From positions 5,309,001 to 5,373,000 of the forward strand of contig NZ_CP034448.1 in the NCBI RefSeq assembly GCF_003952465.1: 64,000 nucleotides of DNA, in the 5' to 3' direction. Made by a program: the position numbers and the translations under genes. Positions 45,268-54,305 of this stretch are shown here, piece after piece. The notes beneath the pieces were generated by a model. That model was not told where the DNA came from, did no database searches, and saw only the letters and a program-made list of their open reading frames with translations. This DNA comes from Mesorhizobium sp. M1B.F.Ca.ET.045.04.1.1. Its GTDB lineage: Bacteria > Pseudomonadota > Alphaproteobacteria > Rhizobiales > Rhizobiaceae. Within the stretch, counting starts at the first letter, position 1, and each line of letters opens with the position of its first letter.

Positions 45268-45657
45268 ATGGCCTTACACATCATCATCCTGAGCTTCCTG
45301 CTTCTCGTGTCCGCCGCCGGCGGCGCTCGCGCAGACTTCACCGACGGCAAGCTGCCCGACGGGACCTATCACTGCGAGGTCTACCTGCTCGGCCTGTTCC
45401 TCAACCTCGGCGACATCACCATCAAGGGCAATGTCTATAGCGGCCCGGTGACCTTCGGCACTTCGGGAACCTATAACTACCAGATGGACGCCAACGGCGA
45501 GATCAGCTGGCTCGGTCCGCTTGGCGGCTATACCAGCGGCGGCAACTCGATCTCGCTGACGCAAGCGACGCTGGACGATCCGGGCGGCCCCTCCTTCGAC
45601 ATCATCCTAAAGCAGCAGGACGGCGCCTTCACGGCCTCGACCTGCACGAAACGCTGA
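45268..45657 (+). CDS. Exported protein of unknown function
   Basis: Protein of 129 residues with a signal peptide (HIIILSFLLLVSAAGGARA, cleavage near residue 23). The mature part is Gly- and Ser-rich with beta-strand pattern and two Cys (YHCEVYLL and the C-terminal ASTCTKR) that may form a disulfide. No family recognised. It is divergent from the urt operon and convergent with the oxidoreductase fragment, with a terminator between them. Confidence 0.65.
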   Translation: MALHIIILSFLLLVSAAGGARADFTDGKLPDGTYHCEVYLLGLFLNLGDITIKGNVYSGPVTFGTSGTYNYQMDANGEISWLGPLGGYTSGGNSISLTQATLDDPGGPSFDIILKQQDGAFTASTCTKR

Positions 45658-45662
45658 TCGAC

Positions 45663-45696
45663 AAAAAAGGCGCGGAACCCTTTCGGGTCCCGCGCC
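45663..45696 (-). terminator. Rho-independent terminator
   Basis: On the minus strand GGCGCGGGACCC-GAAA-GGGTTCCGCGCC is followed by TTTTTT. It ends the transcript of the oxidoreductase fragment; on the plus strand it lacks a T run. Confidence 0.8.
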
Positions 45697-45714
45697 AGCA
45701 GGCAGTCGGGAGGA

Positions 45715-46350
45715 CTAAATACTTTTCGCCGACATCTGCGCGGCGATGTAGTCGGCCTGGCGGATGGCCAGGGACACTACGGTCAGCGTCGGGTTTTCCG
45801 AGCCGCCGGTTGTGAACTGGCTGCCGTCCGACACGAACAGGTTCTTGATGTCGTGCGTCTGGCCATGCTTGTTGACGACGCCGTCAGCCGGTTTCTCGCT
45901 CATCCGGTTGGTGCCGAGATTGTGGGTCGAGGGATAGGGCGGCGTCGGGAAGGTCGTGGTCGCGCCGACGGCGGCATACAAAGCCTGGCCTTGGCTGTAG
46001 GCATGATCACGCATCGCCGTGTCGTTGGGATGGTCGTCGAAATGGACGTCGGCGATCGGCATCCCGTGCTCGTCCTTTTCGTCTTTGTGCAACGTGATGC
46101 GGTTTTCCTCGCGCGGCATGTCCTCGCCGACGATCCACAGGCCCGCCATGTGGTCGTAGCGGTCGAGCGCCGTGGTGAAGGAGCGGCCCCAGCCGCCGGG
46201 GTTGAGGAAAGCGGCCATGAACGGCAGGCCGAGCGACAGCGTCTCCATCTCGTAGCCGCCGACGAAGCCGCGCGACGGATCGTGACGCGCCTCGTCGCGG
46301 ATGATGCCGGCCATAGTGGTGCCGCGATACATATGCACCGGCCTGTCGAA
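45715..46350 (-). pseudogene. GMC oxidoreductase, C-terminal fragment
   Basis: The frame encodes about 210 residues of the C-terminal part of a GMC-type FAD oxidoreductase (gluconate/sorbitol dehydrogenase-like): HMYRGTTMAGIIRDEARHD, then STHNLGTNRMSEKPADGVV and LFVSDGSQFTTGGSENPTL, which include the catalytic His and the FAD-contacting end. The FAD-binding N-terminal half is missing. Homology ends near 46350, where a plus-strand gene fragment starts; the apparent upstream part of the frame is only the reverse of that gene. It cannot be a working enzyme. Confidence 0.75.
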
Positions 46351-46552
46351 GATGGCGCTGCTCGACGAGATCGCCGAAAGCCAGGGCCTGACGACACCCA
46401 AATTCATCTCGACCCTCTATGACGAGGCGATCGAGATCAACGGCCAGATCCCGAACTTCGCCTCGATGCTGCGCACGACCTGCGCGCTCTATCTGCGCCG
46501 TCACCGGCCGGCAGTGGGGGAACAGGCTGCGCTGAAACAGGTCGCCGCCTAA
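46340..46552 (+). pseudogene. Ribbon-helix-helix domain gene, 5' truncated
   Basis: Frame with about 67 residues similar to the C-terminal part of RHH_4 proteins: ALLDEIAESQGLTTPKFIST followed by ASMLRTTCALYLRRHRPA. The N-terminal strand that binds DNA is lacking; ATG 46352 lies inside the domain. It points away from the GMC fragment, and both lose homology at the same junction. The stop codon is directly followed by a palindromic repeat. Confidence 0.6.
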
Positions 46553-46553
46553 C

Positions 46554-46657
46554 GCATGTCGCGCAAAAGTGCGCAGCGGTTTTGCGAAAACGACATGCAT
46601 AAAAACAAAGACTTTTAAAAGCGCGTCGCCTGAATCCGTTTCAGCGCGACGCGCTTT
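46554..46657. repeat. Bipartite palindromic repeat, RIME-like
   Basis: Palindrome one (46554-46598) has arms GCATGTCG/CGACATGC and core GCAAAAGTGCGCAGCGG then TTTTGC. Palindrome two (46618-46657) has arms AAAGCGCGTCGC/GCGACGCGCTTT. Its right end supplies bases of the deoD stop codon. Same subfamily as 58024-58124. Confidence 0.85.
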
Positions 46658-47363
46658 AGCTTGCCGCCGCGACCTCGAGCGCCAGGCGCGTCATGTCGGT
46701 GAACAGCGCCTGACGTTCGGAATAGTCGGTCTGCTCGTCCGTGGCGACGTGGTCGACCACGGTCAGCAGCGACAGGGCGCGCGCGCCGAACTGCGCGGAG
46801 ATGCGGTAGAGCGCGCTCGTTTCCATGTCGACCGCCAGCGCGCCGAGCGTCCTTGGCTCGTCGAACCGGGCGCGGCCATCGGGATGGTGGAACACGTCGC
46901 TGCAGATGGTCAGCCCAGCGCTGCAGGCGATGCCGAGATCGGCAGCCCGCCGCAGCGCCAGCGCAAGCAGGGCCTGATCCGGTCCTGCCGGTTGGTACAA
47001 CCCGAAAACCTGCCCGCTGATTGCTCCCTCGGCGCGCACGGCGCTGGAAATGACCACGCCGCGCAGTGGAACATCCTCCGATAGGGCGCCGCATGTGCCG
47101 GTGCGGATCAGCGTCTTCACCCCATGATAATCCAGCAGCTCATGGGCGTAGATCAGGAAGGACGAGACGCCGATGCCGGTTGCCTGGATGCTGACGGGCT
47201 TGCCGCGAAACCCGCCGGTGAAGCCGAGGGCGCCCCGGCGGCGATTGACGCAGCGCGGCGCCTCCAGAAAGGTTTCCGCCATCCATTGAGCGCGCTCGGG
47301 GTCGCCCGGCAGCAGCACCGTTTCGGAATAATCGCCCCTGCCCGCCTCGATGTGCGGCGTCAC
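46656..47363 (-). CDS. deoD: Purine nucleoside phosphorylase, DeoD type
   Basis: Phosphorylase of 235 residues which cleaves purine nucleosides with phosphate. Family motifs: LLPGDPERAQWMAETFL near 17-33, GIGVSSFLIYAHELL near 63-77, LIRTGTCGAL near 85, and the VDMETSALY motif with ligand-binding Met-Glu near 178. It begins at GTG 47363 behind GGGAGG. It stands alone; the stop codon TAA lies in a palindromic repeat. Confidence 0.9.
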   Translation of the reverse strand: MTPHIEAGRGDYSETVLLPGDPERAQWMAETFLEAPRCVNRRRGALGFTGGFRGKPVSIQATGIGVSSFLIYAHELLDYHGVKTLIRTGTCGALSEDVPLRGVVISSAVRAEGAISGQVFGLYQPAGPDQALLALALRRAADLGIACSAGLTICSDVFHHPDGRARFDEPRTLGALAVDMETSALYRISAQFGARALSLLTVVDHVATDEQTDYSERQALFTDMTRLALEVAAAS

Positions 47364-47437
47364 GCTACCTCCCTGTCATGCAAACTTACCCCGCCCCATC
47401 ATGGCAGGCTCCCGGCAATGTGCAAGCGATAGCTGTT

Positions 47438-50020
47438 TTAGGATTCCAGCACGTCCTTGACGATGGTCGCCAGTTGCTTGAGCGAGAAAGGTTTGGGCAG
47501 GAAACCGAAATGCGCGTCGGCGGGCAGGTTTTTGGCGAACGCGTCCTCGGCATAGCCGGAAACGAAAACGAACTTGATGTCCGGCTGCCGTTTGCGCAAC
47601 TCGCCGAGCAGCGTCGGCCCATCCATTTCCGGCATCACCACATCGGACACGACGATGTCGACCTTGCCGCCGAGGGCCTCGAAGACCTCCAGCGCCTCGA
47701 CACCGGACGACGCCTCATGGACCGTGTAGCCGCGCGAGTTCAGCGCCCTGACCCCGCCCATGCGAACGGCATCCTCGTCCTCGACCAGAAGCACGGTCGC
47801 CGAACCTGAGAGGTCCTTGACGGCATCGGCCGACTTGGCCGGCACCGCGGCGACCGCGGCGGTGTCGGCAGGCTCGCTCGCCTTCTTCACCTCCGCGATG
47901 TGTCGCGGCAGGAAGATCCGGAACACCGTCCCCTTGCCGACCTCGGAATCGCAGAAGATGAAGCCCCCGGTCTGCTTGATGATGCCATAGACCATCGAGA
48001 GGCCAAGGCCCGTGCCCTTGCCGACCTCCTTGGTGGTGAAGAAGGGTTCGAAGATTTTCTTCAGCACGTCCGGCGCGATGCCGCTGCCGGTATCTTCGAC
48101 CTCGACAAGCGCATAGTCGGCCGGGGTAAGCTCGCGATAGGCGAAGGATCTGCACTCCTCGGTCGTGACGTTGCGGGTACGCACGGTGAGGTCGCCGCCG
48201 GCTGGCATCGCGTCGCGCGCGTTGACGGCGAGATTGACCACCACCTGCTCGAACTGGCCGATGTCGACCTTGACCGGCCACAGGTCGCGGCCGTGATCGA
48301 TCTTCAGGCGGATGTCGTTGCCAACCAGCCGGGCGAGCAGCATCCGCAGATCGGCGAGAACATCGGTCAGGTTGAGCACTTCCGGCCGCAGCGTCTGCTT
48401 GCGCGAGAAGGCCAGCAATTGCCTGACAAGGGACGCCGCGCGGTTGGCGTTCTGCTTGATGTTCATGATGTCGGGGAAAGACGGGTCCGACGGACGGTGG
48501 TTGGTGAGCAGAAGGTCCGACGCCATGATGATGGCGGTGAGCACGTTGTTGAAATCGTGCGCGATGCCGCCGGCAAGCTGGCCGACCGCCTGCATTTTCT
48601 GGCTCTGCGCCATCTGGCCTTCGAGCGCTTTCTGCTCGGTGGTCTCGACCGCGTAGACGATAGCGGACTCCTCCACCCCTTCGCCGCCGGCGCCATCGGC
48701 GACAGCGTTGACGTAGAAGCGGACGTGGCGATCGTCATTGCCGGGCAGCAGCGAGTCGATCGGCTCGATATTGGCCTGCCGCTGCCGCGCCTTTTCGAAG
48801 GCGGCAGCGAAGGCCGGCCGGTCGCGCTCATGTATTACGGTCTCGAAGCGCACGCGCCTGTCTACCGCGTCGCGGTCGACGACGGACGAAAACAGCGACA
48901 GGAACGGCGCGTTGGTGCGCAGGATGCGCCCGCTGGCGTCGACGCCGGCGATCGCCATCGGCGTCGAGTTGAAGAAGCGGGTGAACCGGACTTCCGAGGC
49001 GCGGAGATCGGCGGAAGCGTCCTCGCCCTGGGTGCGGTTGAGCACGATGGTGCGGGTCGGCCCGTTCACGCCTTCGCGGCTCGCCGAAACACGATGCATG
49101 AAGCGGACCGGCAGCGCCTGGCCGCTCATTGTCGTGAGATCGAGGTCGATGACGGCATTGCGCGTGGTGCCGGGATCCGCCTTGACCGAGCGGACGAGCG
49201 CCATGCCGTCTCCGGCGACGATTTCCGGCAGCGTCACCGCGCCCGGGGTGAAGCTGGCAAGGTCGATGCCCAGCCATTCGGCAAGGGTGGCGTTGATATA
49301 GGTCACGCGGCCTTCCTGGTCGGCCGAGAAGAAGCCGGCCGGCGCGTGGTCGAGATGGTCTATGGCCTTTTGCAGGTCGAGGAAGAACCGCTCCTGCTCC
49401 GCCCGCTCCTGCGAGATGTCGGCGATTTGCCAGGCAAGCATCGGCAGCCGCTGGCCGGGCACGTTGAAGGCGCGCGCGCGGGCACGGTACCAGCGCGCGC
49501 CAGGCTCGGCCCCCGGTTTGATCGACTGCGCCAGCCGGAATTCACCGTCGCCGGCCTGGCCGTCGCGCAGACCGGACGCCAGCCGGTAGATGGTCATCGA
49601 GGCCTCGGGAACATCCGAAAGCAGCCCTTCGACCGTCTTGAGGTCGGCTGCCGAAGCAGCACCCGTCATGTCGGCATAGGCCCGGTTGGCGTAGACGACG
49701 CGCCCCTTGGTGTCGGTGACCAGGAGACCTTGCGACATCGAATCGACGAAGGCTTTCGACAACTCGTCGCCGGTGGAGCGCGGCGCGATCTGCACGAAGC
49801 CGATCGCCGTCGCAAATAGGAAGCCGACGCCGATCATGGCGAGCACGCCCAGCATGCCGAGCAGGAAGGGGTCGCCGAGGCGCTCGCGGAACAGCCCGAA
49901 GACGATCGCGGCGCCGGTCAAGACGACGATGAAGATGATGAGCCTGGTGACGGCGCCCGGACGCGTGTTTTGGTCGACGATCGGTACCGGATAGAAATCG
50001 CCGCGCGTTTCCTTGGCCAT
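47438..50020 (-). CDS. cckA: Hybrid sensor histidine kinase CckA
   Basis: Kinase of 860 residues that starts the phosphorelay to the cell-cycle regulator CtrA through ChpT. Two membrane helices (26-45, 53-78) are followed by PAS-like sensor regions (about 90-465). The phosphorylated His is 488 in GGIAHDFNNVLTA, the ATP-binding N box Asn is 600, and the G1 box DTGSGI is at 643-648. A C-terminal receiver domain has its phosphorylated Asp at 793 in VSDVVMPEMDG. The architecture and next-door FliO-like gene match rhizobial cckA loci. Confidence 0.93.
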   Translation of the reverse strand: MAKETRGDFYPVPIVDQNTRPGAVTRLIIFIVVLTGAAIVFGLFRERLGDPFLLGMLGVLAMIGVGFLFATAIGFVQIAPRSTGDELSKAFVDSMSQGLLVTDTKGRVVYANRAYADMTGAASAADLKTVEGLLSDVPEASMTIYRLASGLRDGQAGDGEFRLAQSIKPGAEPGARWYRARARAFNVPGQRLPMLAWQIADISQERAEQERFFLDLQKAIDHLDHAPAGFFSADQEGRVTYINATLAEWLGIDLASFTPGAVTLPEIVAGDGMALVRSVKADPGTTRNAVIDLDLTTMSGQALPVRFMHRVSASREGVNGPTRTIVLNRTQGEDASADLRASEVRFTRFFNSTPMAIAGVDASGRILRTNAPFLSLFSSVVDRDAVDRRVRFETVIHERDRPAFAAAFEKARQRQANIEPIDSLLPGNDDRHVRFYVNAVADGAGGEGVEESAIVYAVETTEQKALEGQMAQSQKMQAVGQLAGGIAHDFNNVLTAIIMASDLLLTNHRPSDPSFPDIMNIKQNANRAASLVRQLLAFSRKQTLRPEVLNLTDVLADLRMLLARLVGNDIRLKIDHGRDLWPVKVDIGQFEQVVVNLAVNARDAMPAGGDLTVRTRNVTTEECRSFAYRELTPADYALVEVEDTGSGIAPDVLKKIFEPFFTTKEVGKGTGLGLSMVYGIIKQTGGFIFCDSEVGKGTVFRIFLPRHIAEVKKASEPADTAAVAAVPAKSADAVKDLSGSATVLLVEDEDAVRMGGVRALNSRGYTVHEASSGVEALEVFEALGGKVDIVVSDVVMPEMDGPTLLGELRKRQPDIKFVFVSGYAEDAFAKNLPADAHFGFLPKPFSLKQLATIVKDVLES

Positions 50021-50244
50021 GTGCCCCCTGCTCGTGATTCCGATGCCCCGACACCGCGAACGGCCGGTTGAATCACATTCTCCTGTAGCGGAAAAGGCCC
50101 AGACGGCAAATGTCCGATAAAATCAACGATTCATGTTTCAAACTGTTCACGATGCGTGATGCGAACTTGCGGCGAGACGCCGCGACGGTCTAGTGTCGCC
50201 TCACCTCACGAATGGCGCCTCACAAATGGCGATTGGGTGCACCG

Positions 50245-50955
50245 ATGCTACAGTGGCTGGATAGCGTGGCGGGTCCGGGTTATGTCGCTGCAATCCTGTG
50301 GACGTTTGCAGCCCTCATCCTGCTGGTCGTCGTCCTCCTCGTCATCAAGGTGGTCCGCAACCTGACCTTCGGCACCTTCGTGGCCGGCGGCAGGAACCGC
50401 AAGACGCGGCTCGCCGTCATGGATGCCACCGCTGTCGACAGCCACCGCCGGCTGGTGCTGGTGCGGCGCGACGATATCGAGCACCTGATCCTGATCGGCG
50501 GCCCGACCGATGTCGTGGTCGAACGCGACATAAGGCTTGCCGCGCCCCGCCGCCCGGCGCTGACCGGCGACAGCGGCCAACAACAGGCCGCCGCGCCACG
50601 CCCGCGCGCGCCGCAGCCCGCGCCAGCGCCTAGGCAGCCGCCAGCCCCTGCGCCGGCGCCGATCACCGAGCCCCCGGCGCGTCCGCGCTCGACGGCAGCC
50701 GCGGCCAAACCAATGGCGCCGAGCCAGCCGACGGCGAAGGTCATGCCGCTCCCTGCCTATGGAACGAACGGCAGCGTCCGACATGTCCCGCCGCCGCCCT
50801 CCAACGACTCTATCGACGATACGCTGATGAATGAACTCGAGGCATCGCTGGACGAGTCGCACCCCAAGCCGGCAAGCAGCAAGCCGGCGGCGAGGCCTTC
50901 GCTCGATGACGAGATGACCAAACTTCTCGGCGAGCTTGCCAGCCACAAACGCTGA
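50245..50955 (+). CDS. fliO: FliO/MopB-like membrane protein
   Basis: Protein of 236 residues with one membrane helix (residues 14-36, AAILWTFAALILLVVVLLV) followed by a compact domain (RLAVMDATAVDSHRRLVLVR) typical of FliO, which assists assembly of the flagellar export gate. The C-terminal half is a Pro/Ala-rich linker (about 115-175) and an acidic tail. ATG 50245 was chosen since the helix then lies at the usual place. It is divergent from cckA, an arrangement common in the order; whether this protein serves flagella here is not shown. Confidence 0.72.
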   Translation: MLQWLDSVAGPGYVAAILWTFAALILLVVVLLVIKVVRNLTFGTFVAGGRNRKTRLAVMDATAVDSHRRLVLVRRDDIEHLILIGGPTDVVVERDIRLAAPRRPALTGDSGQQQAAAPRPRAPQPAPAPRQPPAPAPAPITEPPARPRSTAAAAKPMAPSQPTAKVMPLPAYGTNGSVRHVPPPPSNDSIDDTLMNELEASLDESHPKPASSKPAARPSLDDEMTKLLGELASHKR

Positions 50956-50988
50956 CGCGGCAGCGCGCGACCCTGGTTGGCCGGCGGC

Positions 50989-52002
50989 TCATCGGCCCGG
51001 CAGCGTTCTAGGCAGGTCGAACCACGGCAGCACGCTGTTTTCGAACCTGGTCATGGCGCATATCCTTTTTCCGGACAGGGTCAGCACGACGAGACCGACC
51101 CCGTGGCTGATGCCGTCGGATCCGCGCAGATAGGCGCCGAAGGCCGGTTGGCCGTTGGCCCTGGTCGGCACCAGGTCGAACCTGCGCCCCGCGCTGAAGA
51201 TGCCGGCGCAGAAACGAAGCACGAGATCCCGACCCTGGTATTCGAGCGGCATCGGCGGCATCGAGATGAAGACATCGTCCGTCAGCAGCGTCACCAGTGC
51301 GTCGAGGTCGGCGGCTTCATAGGCTCCGACGAACTTCGCCACGATCGCCTTTTCTTGTTCTGAATGGGCGACAGGCGGCGGCTCGCGGCCGGCGGATGGC
51401 GGCGGCCGCCGCTGCAGCCCGGCGCGCGCCCGCTTGAGGGCACTGTTGGCCGATTCCACCGTCGAATCCAGCATCTCGGCGACTTCCTTTGCATCGAATC
51501 CGAGAACATCGCGCAGGATGAGGACGGCAAGCTGGCGGGGCGGCAGCACCTGCATGGCGGTGATGAAGGCCAGTGAAATGGACTGCGTGCGCTCGTAGAG
51601 CGCATCGGGGCCGAGCGGTGCGTCGAAGGCGCCGTCAAGCAGGCTGTCGGGAAACGGCTCCAGCCAGACGACCTCACCGAGCCCGGTTGGTTCGGGCGGT
51701 TCGACGCCGGGAATGTCCCACGCCTTGGCGGGCCGCCGGCTGGCGGCGCGGCGTGCGTTGAGGCAGCGGTTGGTGGCAATCCGGTAGAGCCATGTGCGCA
51801 GCGATGCGCGCCCTTCGAAGCCGTGAAAACCCTGCCAGGCCGAGAGCAGCGTGTCCTGGAGAGCGTCCTCGGCATCCTGGAAGGATCCGAGCATTCGGTA
51901 GCAATGCAACTGGAGCTCGCGCCTATGCGGCGCGATCAGGTCCCGGAATGCATCGCCGTCGCCCGCCCGGGCCATCTCGATCAGGTCGGCCATACTCGTC
52001 AT
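50989..52002 (-). CDS. ECF-type RNA polymerase sigma factor with SnoaL-like C-terminal domain
   Basis: Sigma factor of 337 residues from ATG 52002 (GGAG seven bases upstream). Region 2 contains YRMLGSFQDAEDALQDTLLS and LRTWLYRIATNRCLN (about 35-80); region 4 has VLPPRQLAVLILRDVLGFDA and the EVAEMLDSTVESANSALKRA helix. After residue 215 a SnoaL/NTF2-like domain follows (AKFVGAYEAADLDALVTLLT), as in ECF groups that are regulated by their own C-terminus rather than by an anti-sigma gene. It is divergent from an SDR gene, a probable target. Confidence 0.88.
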   Translation of the reverse strand: MTSMADLIEMARAGDGDAFRDLIAPHRRELQLHCYRMLGSFQDAEDALQDTLLSAWQGFHGFEGRASLRTWLYRIATNRCLNARRAASRRPAKAWDIPGVEPPEPTGLGEVVWLEPFPDSLLDGAFDAPLGPDALYERTQSISLAFITAMQVLPPRQLAVLILRDVLGFDAKEVAEMLDSTVESANSALKRARAGLQRRPPPSAGREPPPVAHSEQEKAIVAKFVGAYEAADLDALVTLLTDDVFISMPPMPLEYQGRDLVLRFCAGIFSAGRRFDLVPTRANGQPAFGAYLRGSDGISHGVGLVVLTLSGKRICAMTRFENSVLPWFDLPRTLPGR

Positions 52003-52164
52003 CGCGCTCTCCCGCGTCTCCTGTCGCGTCATCCCCGTTAGACACCGGCCGAGGTTCGAAATGGGCGGCGCCCAGTTTTGCGGCGCGGCGGTGTCTTTAT
52101 CGGCGGACGGCTCCAATGCTGATGCGTTCGAGCGGCCAGGAACCAAAACCGAAAGGAACAGGAC

Positions 52165-52956
52165 ATGTTGTTAAAGGGCAAGATTGCGGTGGTCTATGGC
52201 GCCGGCGGCGCGATCGGCGGTGCCGTCGCACGCGCATTTGCAAGCGAGGGCGCCAAAGTTTTTCTGACTGGACACAACCGAGCACCCGTCGAGGCCGCCG
52301 CGAAAGACATCGTCTGGGCGGGTGGTGTCGCCGAAGCGGAGGCTGTCGATGCGCTCGATGAACAGGCCGTGGAGAGACATCTCCAATCCGTGGTCGAGAA
52401 GGCAGGTCGGATCGACATCTCGTTCAACGCCGTCGGTGTGGCACATGCGGCGATGTTGGGCGTGCCACTGGCTAAAATGGAAATCGGTCAATTTTCGTTG
52501 CCGATAGTAGCCTACACGACGTCCTACTTCCTGACCGCACGCGCAGCCGCCAGACACATGATCCCCAATAAGGCTGGGGTGATTATGACTGTTACCGCCC
52601 TGCCCGCGCGGATCGGGACTCCACTGAACGGTGGGTACGGACCGGCGCAGGCCGCCAAGGAGGCGCTTACCCGGGACCTGTCCTACGAGCTTGCGCCGCA
52701 AGGTATTCGCGTCGTCAGCCTGCGGCCGCACGGCATTCCGGAGACCAGCACGATGCGGAACCTCTTCGAGCTCAAGGCAGAGGCCTCGGGCATGAACTGG
52801 GACCAGTTCCAAGCCTATCTCGCCGGCACCACGCACCCCAGGCGCGTCATGGCACTCGACGAGGTGGCCAACATGGCCGCCTTCATGGCCTCTGACCGGG
52901 CAAGCGGGATGACGGGAACCACCGTCAACCTGACCATGGGTGCTCTGGGCGAGTAG
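52165..52956 (+). CDS. Short-chain dehydrogenase/reductase family protein
   Basis: SDR of 263 residues with cofactor motif YGAGGAIGGA (11-20) and YxxxK seen as YGPAQAAK near 163-170. The usual catalytic Ser is replaced by Thr or Ala in VTALPARIG, and NNAG reads FNAVG, so activity may be weak or different. It is divergent from the ECF sigma gene with 162 bases between them and ends before a bidirectional terminator. Substrate unknown. Confidence 0.8.
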   Translation: MLLKGKIAVVYGAGGAIGGAVARAFASEGAKVFLTGHNRAPVEAAAKDIVWAGGVAEAEAVDALDEQAVERHLQSVVEKAGRIDISFNAVGVAHAAMLGVPLAKMEIGQFSLPIVAYTTSYFLTARAAARHMIPNKAGVIMTVTALPARIGTPLNGGYGPAQAAKEALTRDLSYELAPQGIRVVSLRPHGIPETSTMRNLFELKAEASGMNWDQFQAYLAGTTHPRRVMALDEVANMAAFMASDRASGMTGTTVNLTMGALGE

Positions 52957-53007
52957 GTGCCGGCCGGCGAATGCCAATTTTACAACCTGCGAACGCTGCC
53001 CAAAAAG

Positions 53008-53034
53008 AAAATGGCCGGGAAACCCGGCCATTTT
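53008..53034. terminator. Bidirectional Rho-independent terminator
   Basis: AAAATGGCCGGG-AAA-CCCGGCCATTTT, a 12-pair stem between the convergent SDR and dksA genes. On the minus strand the T run continues as TTTTCTTTTTG, so it best serves dksA. Confidence 0.85.
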
Positions 53035-53056
53035 CAATCTCTGTCTGCATACCGCC

Positions 53057-53473
53057 TCAATCGTCGCGGTAGACCTTTTCGCGGCGCTCGTGGCGCTCCT
53101 GCGCCTCGATCGACAGCGTCGCGATGGGGCGGGCGTCGAGCCGCTTCAGCGCGATCGGCTCGCCGGTTTCCTCGCAATAGCCGTAGGTGCCTTCGTCGAT
53201 GCGCTGCAGCGCGGAATCGATTTTCGAGATGAGCTTGCGCTGGCGATCGCGGGCGCGCAATTCGATGGCACGGTCGGTTTCGGAAGAGGCGCGGTCGGCT
53301 AGATCGGGATGGTTGGCGTTTTCTTGCTGGAGGATTTCGAGGGTTTCACGCGCTTCGCGAAGAATGTCGTTCTTCCATGTGATAAGCTTCATGCGGAAGT
53401 AAGATTTCTGCCGTTCGTTCATGAACGGCTCGTCTTCGGAGGGTACGTAATCGGCGGTAACGATATCGTTCAT
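53057..53473 (-). CDS. dksA: RNA polymerase-binding protein DksA, mostly Zn-ligand free
   Basis: Protein of 138 residues that enters the secondary channel of RNA polymerase and works with ppGpp in the stringent response. The coiled-coil (30-95) carries the family block ASSETDRAIELRARDRQRKL with the active Asp-x-x-Asp-like tip nearby. The zinc-finger region reads YGYCEETGEPI and TLSIEAQERHERR, so only one of four Cys is kept. ATG 53473 matches homologues; the frame is open further upstream. Confidence 0.9.
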   Translation of the reverse strand: MNDIVTADYVPSEDEPFMNERQKSYFRMKLITWKNDILREARETLEILQQENANHPDLADRASSETDRAIELRARDRQRKLISKIDSALQRIDEGTYGYCEETGEPIALKRLDARPIATLSIEAQERHERREKVYRDD

Positions 53474-53738
53474 TCGACTCACCCAACAACCCCAAATTTG
53501 GCGCCTATATATTCGCGGACCGAAGGCTGCACAAGCGCAATCGGCGACAGTTTCACGCAATTGTTAGTGCGGGGGAGGCCAGCACAGACAGGCCCTTTCG
53601 CAGTAAGGGCACAGCCGAATTCCTGTACGATTCGCTATGCTTGAGCGATGCCGGCCATTGTGCATGGGACGCTTCTCGTGGCTAATCCCATAACGCCTTG
53701 GGCGAATTTTCGTTGCTTGGCGCCAGTGAGGGATCGGG

Positions 53739-54242
53739 TTGAGCAGACTTTATCTGTTGAGGCATGCCAAGGCCGGATGGGCGCTGCCCGGCGTTCGTGA
53801 CTTCGATCGTCCGCTCGACGAATCGGGCATGGCCGACGCCGAGGCGATGGGCGATGCCATGCGGGCCCGCAACTATGTGCCTGATGTCACGCTTTGCTCC
53901 AATGCCAAGCGGGCGCGGCAGACGCTCGAGGGTCTTGCGGGCCGCACCGACACCGGCCGGGTGCTGTTTTTCGACACGCTCTACAGCGAGGATGCCGCCG
54001 GCTACCTCGACATCATCCGCAAGAATGGCGGGGCCGGCTCGTTGCTGGTGATCGGCCACAACCCGATGACGGAGGATCTCGCCATGGCGGTGTCGGGCGA
54101 CGGCGACGAGACCGCGCGCGGCATGCTGAACCACGGTTTTCCGACCTCCGGCCTCGCCGTGGTGCGCTTTCCCGGTGATCTCGATGAAGCAGGCCAGGGC
54201 AATGGCTATCTCGAGGCCTTTCTGACCCCCGCCGATCTCTGA
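53739..54242 (+). CDS. SixA-like phosphohistidine phosphatase
   Basis: Histidine phosphatase of 167 residues. The catalytic RHA(K) motif is at 8-11 (LLRHAKAGWA) and the second His lies in LLVIGHNPMTEDLA near 105. It starts at TTG 53739 with GAGG seven bases upstream. SixA proteins remove phosphate from His residues of phosphorelay or PTS proteins; the target here is unknown. It precedes ycjX by 63 bases. Confidence 0.85.
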   Translation: MSRLYLLRHAKAGWALPGVRDFDRPLDESGMADAEAMGDAMRARNYVPDVTLCSNAKRARQTLEGLAGRTDTGRVLFFDTLYSEDAAGYLDIIRKNGGAGSLLVIGHNPMTEDLAMAVSGDGDETARGMLNHGFPTSGLAVVRFPGDLDEAGQGNGYLEAFLTPADL

Positions 54243-54305
54243 CACCATTTCAAACGCCATGCCCAAGGCCTATATCGGACCCTGACGTGCGACCCAGAGG
54301 CAGAT

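Noticed and set aside
47900..49819. A 639-residue frame antisense to cckA
   Set aside because: It mirrors a conserved gene, has no domain, and its His- and Arg-rich composition is typical of antisense frames.
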